The position numbers and the translations under genes are program-made. 64,000 nucleotides of DNA from contig CM060843.1 of the NCBI GenBank assembly GCA_030762175.1, positions 33,305,001-33,369,000 of the forward strand. Direction: 5' to 3'. Source of the stretch: Metallyticus violacea (taxonomy: Eukaryota > Arthropoda > Insecta > Mantodea > Metallyticidae). The notes below the pieces were generated by a model, which saw nothing but the letters and a program-made list of their open reading frames with translations, was not told where the DNA came from and did not search any database. Shown piece after piece: positions 28,718 through 40,139 of the stretch; the first letter of the stretch is position 1, and each line of letters begins with the position of its first letter.

Positions 28718-29212
28718 ACTAAATTAAAATAAACTCAACTAAACTGAACTATAAACTAAACTAAACAAATCCAAACTATAAACTATACTAAACTAAAGTA
28801 AACTAACCTAAACTAACCTGACATATCCTAAACTGAACTAAACTAAAATAAACTAAACTAAACTATAAATTAACCATAAACTAAACTAAACTATAAACTA
28901 AACTAAACTAAATTAAAAATTAAACTATATACTAAACTAAACTAAACTAAATTAAAATAAATTAAACAAAACTAAATTAAACAAAACTAAACTATACTAA
29001 ACCAAACTAAACTGAACTATAAACTAAATTATAAACTAAACGAGTCAAATCTAAACTAAACTAAACTACACTAACCTAACCTAACATAACCTAACATAAC
29101 CTAACATAACCTAACCTAACCTAACCTAACCTAAACTAAACTAAACTAAACTAAACTCACCTAACCTAACCTAAACTAAACTAAACCAAACTCACCTAAC
29201 ATAACCTAACCT

Positions 29213-29262
29213 AAACTAAACTAAACTAAACTAAACTAAACTAAACTAAACTAAACTAAACT
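29213..29262. repeat. Perfect (AAACT)10 run, block A
   Basis: Ten uninterrupted AAACT units followed by AATTT. This is among the longest perfect CTAAA-type runs in the window. Confidence 0.9.
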
Positions 29263-32200
29263 AATTTAAACTATAAACTAAACTATAAACTAAACTAAAC
29301 TAAACTAAAATAAACTAAACTAAACTATCCTAACCTAACCTAACCTAAACTAAACTAAACTAATCTAACCTAACCTAACCTAATCTAAACTACACTAAAC
29401 TAAACTAAATTAAACTTAACTAAACTAAAGTAACCTAACTTCACCTAACCTAACCTAAAGAGAACTAAACTTACCTAACCTAACCTAACCTAACGTAAAC
29501 TATACTAATCTAAACTAAACTAACTAAGCTTAACTAAACTAAACTAAACTGAACTAAACTATCCCAACCTTAATTAAATTAATCTAACCTAACCTAAACT
29601 AACCGAAACTAAACTAAACTAAACTATAAATTATCTAAACTAAACTAAACTATGCTAAACTAAAGTAACCTGACTTAACATAACCTAAACTAAAATAAAT
29701 TAACCTAACCTAACGTAACGTAAAGTAAACTAATCCAAAATAAACTAACTAAGCTAATCTAAACTAAACTACACTAAACTAAACTATACTAAACTATATA
29801 CTTAACTATAAACTAAACTAAACTAATTAATAAACTAAACTATAAACTAAACTAAACATAACTAAACTAAACTAACTTTACCTAACATAACCTAACGTAA
29901 CCGAACCTAACCTAAACGAAACGAAACTAAACTAAACTAAACTACACTATAAACTAAAGAAAACTATAAACTAAACTATAAACTATACTAAACTATAAAC
30001 TAAACTAAATTAAACTAAAGTAAAATTACCTAAACTAACCTAACCTAAGCTAAACTAAGCTAATCTAAACTAAACTAACATAACCTAACCTAACATAACC
30101 TAACATAAACTAAACTAAACTAAACTAACCTAACATAACCTAACCTAAATAACCTAATCTAAATTAAACTAAACTAACCTATGCTCACCTAACCTAAACT
30201 AAACTAAAATAAACCAAACTAAACTAAACTAATCTAAAATAGCCTAAACTAAACTATAAACTAAACCATGAACTTAAGTATAAAATAAACTAAACTAAAC
30301 TATAAACTAAAACTAAACTAAACTAAACTAAACTATCATAACCACACCTAACGAAACTAGACTAAACTAAACTAAACTAAACTAACATAAACTAAACTAA
30401 ACTAAAATATAAAATAAACTAAACTATAATCTAAACTATAAACTAAACTAAATTTAACTAAAATATAAATTAAATAAACTAAATTAAACTAAACTAAACT
30501 AAATTAACCTAACCAAACCTAAACTAACTTAACCTAAACTAAACTAAACGAATTTAAACTAAACTAAGTTAAACTAAACTAAACTAAACTATACTAAACC
30601 ATAAACTAAACTAAACTATAAACTTAACTATACACTAAACTAAACTAAACTAAATTTACGAAACTATAAACTAAACTAAAATTAGCTAAACTAACCTAAC
30701 CTAACCTAACCTAACCAAACTAAACAAAACTTAACCTAAACTAAACTAAACTAAACGAAACTAAACTAAACTAACCTAACCTAAACTAAACTAAACTAAA
30801 CTCACCTAACATAACCTAACCTAAACTAAACTAAACTAAACTAAACTAATCTAAACTAAACTAATTTAAACTATAAACTAAACTATAAACTAAACTAAAC
30901 TAAACGAAAATAAACTAAACTAAACTATGCTAACCTAACCAAACCTAAACTAAACTAAACTAATCTAACCTAACCTAACCTAATCTAAACTACATTAAAC
31001 TAAACTAAATTAAACTTAACTAAACTAAAGTAACCTAACTTCACCTAACCTAACCTAACCTAAACAAAACTAAACTTACCTAACCTAACCTAACCTAACG
31101 TAAACTATACTAATCTAAACTAAACTAACTAAGCTTAAATAAACTAAACTAAACTGAACTAAACTATCCTAACCTAAATTAAATTAATCTAACCTAACCT
31201 AAACTAACCGAAACTAAAGTAAACTAAACTGTAAACTAAACTATAAATTAAACTAAACTAAACTATAAATTATCTAAACTAAACTAAACTATGCTAAACT
31301 AAAGTAACCTGACTTAACCTAACCTAACCTAAACTAAAATAAATTAACCTAACCTAACGTAACGTAAAGTAAACTAATTGAAAATAAACTAACTAAGCTA
31401 ATCTAAACTAAACTACACTAAACAAACTATACTAAACTATATACTTAACTATAAATTAAACTAAACTAATTAATAAACTAAACTATAAACTAAACTAAAC
31501 ATAACTAAACTAAACTAAACTAACTTAACCTAACATAACCTAACGTAACCGAACCTAACCTAAACGAAACTAAACTAAACTAAACTAAACTACACTATAA
31601 ACTAAAGTAAACTATAAACTAACTATAAATTATACTAAACTATAAACTAAACTAAACTAAACTAAAGTAAAATAACCTAAATTAACCTAACCTAAGCTAA
31701 ACTAAGCTAAACTTACATAACCTGACCTAACTCAACCTAAACTAACATAAACTAAACTAAACTAACCTAACATAACCTAACCTAAATAATCTAATCTAAA
31801 TTAAACTAAACTACCCTGTGCTCACCTAACCTAAACTAAACTAAAATAAACCAAACTAAACTAAACTAAACTAACCTAACCCAACCTAAACTAAACCAAG
31901 CTAAACTAAACTAAACTATAAACCAAACAAAACTTAACTAAACTAAACTAAACGAAACTAAGCTAACCTAACCTAACCTAAACTAAACTAACCTAACCTA
32001 AAGAAAACTAAACAAAACTAAAGTAAAGTAAACTAAACTAATCTAAACTAAACTAACCTAACCTAACCTAACCTAACCGAACGTAACCTAACCTAAACTA
32101 AATTATAAACTAAACTAAACTACCATAACCAAACCTAACCTAAACTAAAATAAACTAAACTAATCTAACCTACCCTAAACTAAACTAAACTAAACTAAAC

Positions 32201-32454
32201 TATACTAAACTATAAACTAAACTAAACTAAACTATATGCTAAACTAAACTAAAGTATAAATTAACTAAACTAAACTAAACTTAACTAAAGTAACCTGACC
32301 TAACCTAACCTAACCTAAACTAAACTAAATTAACCTAACCTAAGCTAACCTGAGCTAAATTATACTAAACTAAACTAAATTAAACTAAACAAAGGTATAA
32401 ACTTAACCATAAACTAAACGAAACTAAACTATAAACTAAACTAAACTAAACTAA

Positions 32455-32481
32455 ATTGTACAGTAAATAAAATTTAATTAA
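32455..32481. other. 27-bp GTACAG word, copy 5 (module 3 subtype)
   Basis: Core reads GTACAGTAAATAAAA (G to T), a change shared only with the copy at 57993. It marks the module 3 start as a separate lineage. Confidence 0.85.
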
Positions 32482-34942
32482 ACTAAATTAAAATAAACTC
32501 AACTAAACTGAACTATAAACTAAACTAAACAAATCTAAACTATAAACTATACTAAACTAAAGTAAATTTACCTAAACTAACCTGACATATCCTAAACTGA
32601 ACTATACTAAATTAAATTAATCTTAACTATAAACTAAACTATAAACTAAACTAAACTAAACTAAACAAATCTAAATTATAAACTAAACTAAACTAAAGTA
32701 AACTAACCTAAACTAACCTGACATAACCTAAACTGAACTAAACTAACTAACTAACCTAAACGAAACTAAACTAAACTAAACTAATCTAACCTAACCTAAC
32801 CTAAACGAAACTAAACTTAACTAAACTAAACTATAAACAAAACTATAAACTAAACTACACTAAACTAAACTAAACAAATCTAAACTATAAACTAAACTAA
32901 ACTCAACTAAAGTAAACTAACCTAAACTAACCTGACATAACTTAAACTGAATTAAAGTAAACTAACCTAACCTAACCTAAACTAAACTAAACTAAATTCA
33001 CTAAACTAAACTAAACTAAACTAACCTAACCTAACCTAAATTAACCTAAACTAAACTTAACTAAACTAAACTATAAACTAAACTAAACTAAACTATAAAC
33101 AAAATTATAATCTAACTAAATTAAATTTTACTAACCTAACCTAACCTAAACTAACCTAAAATAAACTAAACTAACCGAACATCACCTAACAAAACCAAAC
33201 CTAACCTAACCTAAACTAAACTAAACTAACCTAAACTAAAATAAAGTAAACTAAACTAACCTAACCTAACCTAACCTAAACTAAACTAAACTAAGCTAAC
33301 CTAACCTAAACTAAACTAAACTAAACGAAACAGAACTAATCTAAACCAAACCAAACGAAACTAAACTAAACCATAAACTAAACTATAAACTAAACTAAAC
33401 TAAATTATAAACTAAACTATATACTAAACTAAACTAAATTAAAATAAATTAAACAAAACTAATTAAACAAAACTAAACTATACTAAACTAAACTAAACTG
33501 AACTATAAACTAAACTATAAACTAAACGAGACAAATCTAAACTAAACTAAACTAAACTACACTAACCTAACCTAACATAACCTAACCCAACCTAACTTAA
33601 CCTATCCTAACCTAAACCAAACTAAACTAAACTAAAATAAACTAACCTAACCTAAACTAAACTATAATAAATTAAATTAACTTAACCTAATATAAACTGA
33701 TCTCAAATAAACTAAACTAAACTAACCTAACCTAAACTAACCTAACCTAACCTAAACTTAACTTAAGTAAACTAAACTAAACTAATCTAAACTAAAATAA
33801 TTTAAACAATAAACTAAATTATAAACTAAACTAAACTAAAATAAAGTAAACTAAACTATCCTAACCTAACATAATCTAAACTAAACTAATCTAACCTAAC
33901 CTAACCTAACCTAAACTACACTAAACTAAACTAAATTATAAACTAAACTAAACTATAAATAAACTAAAGTAAACTAAACTAAATTAAACAAAAGTAAACT
34001 AAAGTAACCTATCTTCACCTAACCTAACCTAACCTAAACTACATTAAACTGAACTAAACTATCCTAACCTAACCTAAATTAAATTAATCTAACCTAACCT
34101 AACCGATACTAAACTAAACTAAACTAAAATGTAAACTAAACTATAAACTAAATTAAACTAAACTATAAATTATCTAAACTAAAGTAAACTAAGCTAAACT
34201 AAAGTAACCTAACTTAACCTAACCTAACCTAAACTAAAATGAATTAAATTAACCTAACCTAACTTAACGTAACGTAAACTAAACTAATCCAAAATAAACT
34301 AACAAAGGTAATCTAAACTAAACTAAACTAAACTATACTAAACTATATACTTAACTACAAACTAAACTAAACTAATTAATAAACCAAACTATAAACTAAA
34401 CTAAACATAACTAAACTAAACTAAACTAAACTAAACTAAACTAACTTAACCTAACATAACCTAACGTAACCGAACCTAACCTAAACGAAACGAAACTAAA
34501 CTAAACTAAACTACACTATAAACTAAACTAAACTATAAACTAAACTATAAACTATACTAAACTATTAACTAAAATAAATTAACTAAACTAAACTACCCTA
34601 AACTAACCTAACCTAAACTAAATTAAATAAACTAACCTAAATTACCTAACAAAAATTAACTAAACTAAACTAAACTATTCTAAATCCAACTAAATTAAAC
34701 TAAACTAAATTAACTAACCTAACCTAACTTAACCTAACCAAACCTAACCTAAACTAAACTAAACTATACTTACCTAACCTAACCTAATCTAACCTAACGT
34801 AACCTAACCTAAACAAAACTCAACTAAACTAAACTAAAACTAAACTAAAATAAACTAAATTAAAATAAATCAAACTAAACTACACTAAATTAAACTATAA
34901 ACTAAACTAAACTAAACTACAAAATAAACTATAAACTTAACT

Positions 34943-34951
34943 AAAAAAAAA
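34943..34951. repeat. A9 tract, block A module 3
   Basis: A run of nine A after CTTAACT. It is an unusual homopolymer for this array and is conserved at 46261-46269 and 60486-60494. Confidence 0.85.
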
Positions 34952-36739
34952 CTAAACTAAACTAAACTAAACTAAACTAACCTAACCTAACATAACCTAA
35001 TTTAAACTAAATTAAACTAAACTAAACTAAAGTATAAACTAAACTAAACTAAACTATAAACTAAATTATAAACTAAACTAAACTATAAATTAACTAAACT
35101 AAATTAAACTAAACTAACCTAACCTAACCTAAATTAACCTAACCTAATCTAATCTAAACTAAACTAATCTAACCTAACCTAATCTAGCCCAAACTAAACT
35201 AATCTAATCTAAATTAACCAACCTAAACTAAACAAAACTAAACCAAACTAAACCATAAACTAATCTATAAACTAAACTAAACTAAACTATAAACCAAACT
35301 GTAAACTAAACTTAACTAAACTATACTGTAAACTAAACTAAACTTAACTAAACTTAACTAAACTAAACTAAACTAACCCAAAATAACCTAACTTAAATTA
35401 ACCTAACATAACCTAACCGAAACTAAACTAAAATAAATTAAACTTACTTAACCTAAACTAAACTAAACTAAACTATACTAAACTAATCTAAACTAAACTG
35501 CACTATAAACTAAACTATAAACTAAACTAGACTATAATCTTAACTGTAAACTAAATTAAACTATAAACTAAACTATAAACTAAATTTAACTAAACTAAAC
35601 TAAACGAACCTAACCCAACTTAACCTAACTTAATCTAAACTAAAATAAAGTAAACTAAGCTAACCTAAACTATCCTAGCCTAACCTAACCTAAATGAAAC
35701 TAAACTATATACTAAACTTAACTAAATTAAAAAAACTAAACTAAACTAAACTATAAACTAAACGAAACTAAATTAAACTAACCTAACCTAACACAACCTA
35801 ACCTATATTAAGCTTACCTAACGTAAACTAAACTAAACTACTATAATAAACTAAACTAACCTAACCTAACCTAACATAACCTAGCCTAAACTAACGTAAC
35901 CTAAACTAAAAAAAACTAACCTAACCTAAACTAACCTAAACTAAACTAAACTAAACTAACCTAACCTAACCTAACCTAAATTAACTAAACTAAACTAAAC
36001 TAAACCAAACTAAACTAAACTAAACCAAACTAAACTAAACTAAACTAAACTAAACCATAAACTAAACTATATACTAAACTAAATTAAATTATAAACTAAA
36101 CTATAATCTAAACTAAAATAAACTAAATTAAAATAAATTAAACTAAACTAAATTAAACAAAACTAATCTATACTAAACTAAACTAATTTTAACTATTAAC
36201 TAAACTATAAACTAAACTATAATCTAAACTATTAACTAAACTAAACTAAAGTATAAACTAAAATATACTAAAATAAACTAAACTAAACTATCCTAACCTA
36301 ACCTAACCTAACCTAAACTTAACTAAACTAATATAATCTAACCTTACCTAAACTAAACCAAACTAAACTAAACTAAACTAAACTATAAACTAAACTAAAC
36401 CATAAACTAAACTAAAATAAACTAAACTATAAATTATCTAAACTAAACTAAACTAAAGTAACCTAACTCAACCTAACCTAACCTAACGTAAACTAAACTA
36501 AACTTACCGAATCTAATTCAAACTAAACTAAACTAGAAACTAAAGTAAACTATAAACTAAACTATAAACTAAACTAAACTAAACTAAATTAAAAATTATC
36601 TAAACTAAACTAAACTAAACTAAAGTAACCTAACTTAAACTAACCTAACCTAACCTAAACTAAACTAAACTAAACTAACTTAACCTAACATAACCTAACG
36701 TAACCGAACCTAACCTAAACTAAACTAAACTAAACTAAG

Positions 36740-36774
36740 CTAACCTAACCTAACCTAACCTAACCTAACCTAAC
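36740..36774. repeat. Perfect (CTAAC)7 run
   Basis: Seven consecutive CTAAC units (TTAGG-type on the - strand), equal to the run at 22629-22663. The block B equivalent (about 48060-48090) is interrupted by CTTAA, a C to T change. Confidence 0.9.
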
Positions 36775-37495
36775 CTAAACTAAACTAAACTAAACTAAGC
36801 TAAGCTAACCTAACCTAACCTAACCTAACCTAACATAACCTAAGAGAAACTAAAATAAACTAAACTAAATTAACAATAAATTGAACTACAAACCAAAATA
36901 AATTATAAACTAATTTATAAACTATACTAAACTAAACTAAAGAAAACTAAATTAAACTAAACTAAACTAAACTACACTAAATTAAACAATAAACTAAACT
37001 AAATTAAACTACAAAATAAACTATAAACTTAGCTAAACAAAACTAAACTTAACTAAACTACACTAACCTAACCTAACCTAACCTAACCTAACTGAAATTA
37101 AAGTAAACTAAAATAAAGTATGAACTAAACTAAAGTGAACTATAAACTAAATTATAAACTAAACTTAACTAAACTAAACTGTAAACTAAACAAAACTTAA
37201 CTAAACTTAACTATACTAAACTAAACTAAACTAAGCTAACCTAAACTAACTTAATGTAACCTAATCTAACCTAACCGAAACTAAACTAAACTAAACTAAT
37301 CTAACCTAATCTAACTTAAACTAATCTAACCTAAACTGAACTATAAACTAAAGTAAACTATATACTAATCTATAAATTAAACTTAACTAAACTAAACCAT
37401 AAATTATCTAAACTAAACTAAACTAAGCTAAAGTAACCTAACTTAACCTAACCTAACCTAATTAAACTAAACTAAACGAACCTAACCTACGTTAA

Positions 37496-37522
37496 CTTAC
37501 GTTAGGTTAGGTTTAACGTAAG
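37496..37522. repeat. Inverted repeat with GGTTAGGTT loop (module 3, block A)
   Basis: Variant of the module 1 palindrome. CTTACGTTA (37496-37504) and TAACGTAAG (37514-37522) are perfect 9-bp arms around the loop GGTTAGGTT. An overlapping pair, CCTAACCTA upstream and TAGGTTAGG within, gives an alternative 9-bp stem. The flanks (AAACGAACCTAAC upstream, CTATACTAATC downstream) are shared with the module 1 palindromes, so the two types are homologous. Confidence 0.9.
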
Positions 37523-37733
37523 CTATACTAATCTAAAATAAACAAACAAAGCTAAACTAAACTAAACTAAACTATATACTTAACTATAAACTAAACTAAT
37601 AAATAAACTAAAATATACTAAACTATAAACTAAACTAAACTTAACTAAACTAGACTAAACTGAACTAAACTAAACTAACATAAGCTAACATAACCTAACG
37701 TAACCGAACCTAACCTAAACTAAACTAAACTAA

Positions 37734-37863
37734 GCTAATCCAACCTAACCTAACCTAACATAATTTAAACGAAACTAAACTAAACTAAACTAAACTAAGC
37801 TAATCCAACCTAACCTAACCTAACATAATTTAAACGTAACTAAACTAAACTAAACTAAACTAT
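37734..37863. repeat. 65-bp tandem doublet (block A module 3)
   Basis: Two copies starting GCTAATCCAACC at 37734 and 37799, both with CATAATTTAAACG. The homologous place at 653 in the left mosaic has one copy only. Block C has a 60-bp spacing instead of 65. Confidence 0.88.
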
Positions 37864-38671
37864 CAACTACACTATACACAGAACTAAACTATAAACTAAA
37901 CTGTAAACTATACTGAACTATTAACTAAAATAAATTAACTAAACTATACTAACCTAAAATTACCTAACCTAACCTAAATACAATTAAACTAAACTAACCT
38001 AACCTAACCTAAACTTAACTAAACTAAACTTAAATAACCTAACCTGACCTAACTATATCTAACCTAAACTAAACTAAACTAAACTAAACTAAATTAAGTA
38101 AACTAAATTAAATTAAACTAAACTAAACTAAACTAAACTAAACTAACCTAACCTAACATTAACTAAACTAAACTAAACTAAAATAAACTAAACTAAACTA
38201 ACATAATCTAACCTAACCTAATCTAAACTAAGCTAAATTAAACTAAAAGAAACTAAACTAAACTATAAATCAAACTATAAATTAAACTAAACTAAACCAT
38301 AAACTAAAATATAAATTAAATTACACTAAACTAAAATATAAATTGAACTAAACATAAATAAAGTAAGCTAAACTAAACTAAGGTAAACTAACCTAATCTA
38401 ACCTAACCTAACCTAAACTAAACTAAACCAAACTAACCTAACCTAACCTACCCTAACCTAACCAAACCTAAACGAAACTAAACTAAACTAAATAAAAAAT
38501 AACTAAACTAAACTAAACTAAACCATAAACAAAATTATTAACTAAAGTAAACGAAAGCATAAACTAAACTTTAAACTAAAATAAACTAAACTAAACTAAA
38601 CCATAAACTAAAGTAAACTAAACTAAACTATAAATTAAACTAAACTAAACTTAACTAACCTAACCTAACTT

Positions 38672-38771
38672 AATCTAACCTAAACTAAACTAAACTAAGC
38701 TAACCTAAATTAACATAACCTAATCTAACCTAAACTAAACTAAACTAAGCTAACCTAAATTAACATAACCT
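38672..38771. repeat. 50-bp tandem doublet (block A module 3)
   Basis: Copies 38672-38721 and 38722-38771, the same unit as at 1531. A single version of the segment exists in module 1 of the same block (40085-40139). Confidence 0.9.
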
Positions 38772-39389
38772 AACCTAACCTAAACGAAACTAAACTATAA
38801 ACTAAACTAAACTAAACTAAACTAAACTAAAGTAAAATAACCTAAACTAACCTAACCTAAGCTAAACTAAGCTAAACTAAACTAGACTAACATAACCTAA
38901 CCTAACCTAAACTAACATAAACTAAACTAAACTAAACTAAACTAACCTAACCTAACCTAACCTAACCTAAACTAAACTAAACTAAAACTGAAACTAAAGT
39001 AAACTAAAATAAAGTATGAACTAAACTAAACTGAACTATAAACTAAATTATAAACTAAACTTAACTAAACTAAACTGTAAACTAAACAAAACTTAACTAA
39101 ACTTAACTATACTAAACTAAACTAAACTAAGCTAACCTAAACTAACTTAATGTAACCTAATCTAACCTAACCGAAACTAAACTAAACTAAACTAATCTAA
39201 CCTAATCTAACTTAAACTAATCTAACCTAAACTGAACTATAAACTAGAGTAAACTATATACTGATTTATAAATTAAACTTAACTAAACTAAACCATAAAT
39301 TATCTAAACTAAACTAAACTAAGCTAAAGTAACCTAACTTAACCTAACCTAATCTAATTAAACTAAACTAAACGAACCTAACTTACGTT

Positions 39390-39430
39390 AGCTTACGTTA
39401 AGTTAGGTTTAACCTAACGTAACGTAAGCT
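39390..39430. repeat. Inverted repeat with TTAGG facing CCTAA (module 1, copy 3)
   Basis: Arms 39390-39409 and 39411-39430 with a single T between them, and the same mismatch as the other module 1 copies. The exact retention in diverged copies shows it predates the duplications. Confidence 0.92.
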
Positions 39431-40084
39431 ATACTAATCTAAAATAAACAAACTAAGCTAAACTAAACTAAACTAAACTAAACTATATACTTAACTATAA
39501 ACTAAACTAATAAATAAACTAATATAAACTAAACTATAAACTAAACTAAACTTAACTAAACTAGACTAAACTAAACTAAACTAATCTAACATAAGCTAAC
39601 ATAACAACGTAACCGAACCTAACCTAAACTAAACTAAATTAAGCTAATCCAACCTAACCTAACCTAACATAACCTAAACGAAACTAAACTAAACTAAACT
39701 ATAAACTACACTACAAACTGAACTAAACTATAAACTAAACTGTAAACTATACTGAACTATTAACTAAAATAAATTAACTAAACTATACTAACCTAAAATT
39801 ACCTAACCTAACCTAAATAGAATTAAACTAAACTAACCTAACCTAACCAAACCTAAACGAAACTAAACTAAACTAAATAAAACATAATTAAACTAAACTA
39901 AACTAAACCATAAACAAAATTATTAACTAAAGTAAACGAAAGTATAAACTAAACTTTAAACTAAAATAAACTAAACTAAACTAAACTATAAACTAAAGTA
40001 AACTAAACTAAACTATAAATTTAACTAAACTTAACTTAACTAAACTAAACTTAACTAACCTTACCTAACTTAATCTAACCTAAA

Positions 40085-40139
40085 CTAAACTAAACTAAGC
40101 TAACCTAAATTAACATAACCTAACCTAACCTAAACGAAA
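40085..40139. repeat. 55-bp segment present in block A module 1
   Basis: Eleven pentamer-length units (CTAAACTAAACTAAG to CGAAA), related to the 50-bp doublet unit. They are present here and at 51393-51447 but absent from the two module 1 copies in the 5.65-kb duplication (sites 20235/20236 and 25885/25886), where CTAAA is joined directly to CCAAAC. The length is an exact multiple of 5. Confidence 0.88.

Larger units (their letters stand above)
23149..28798. repeat. 5.65-kb tandem duplication, copy 2
   Basis: Second copy. At its left edge the module 2 start (from 22753) stops after about 396 bp at AAAGTA and is joined to TCTAACC sequence equivalent to 17499. At its right edge, after AAAGTA at 28800, module 2 continues normally. 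This places the duplication joint at 23148/23149, within a few bases of shared sequence. The very low divergence between copies suggests a recent event or ongoing homogenisation; an assembly cause cannot be excluded from sequence alone. Confidence 0.93.
28404..32171. repeat. Module 2, full copy in block A
   Basis: Starts at ACCCT, with TATATGCT at 28460 and the 27-bp GTACAG word at 28691. A run of three ACATAACCTA decamers near 29090 and an (AAACT)10 run at 29213-29262 mark the first kilobase. Two ATGCTCACC-type words follow, at 30181 and 31819 (the second as GTGCTCACC). It ends at CTACC before the next ACCCT at 32172. Full copy spacing is about 3.77 kb (also 53935-57709). Confidence 0.85.
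32172..38793. repeat. Module 3, full copy in block A
   Basis: About 6.6 kb. Its first roughly 0.45 kb is a diverged module 2 start (ACCCT, TATATGCT at 32233, GTACAGTAAATAAAA at 32458) with one extra pentamer near the beginning. Later marks are an A9 tract (34943), ATTAAGCTTACC near 35808, a hairpin at 37496-37522, a 65-bp doublet at 37734-37863 and a 50-bp doublet at 38672-38771. Confidence 0.85.

Noticed and set aside
34943..34951. A9 tract as a retroposon poly(A) tail
   Set aside because: The sequence on both sides is ordinary satellite with no element body, and it is simply inherited in module 3.
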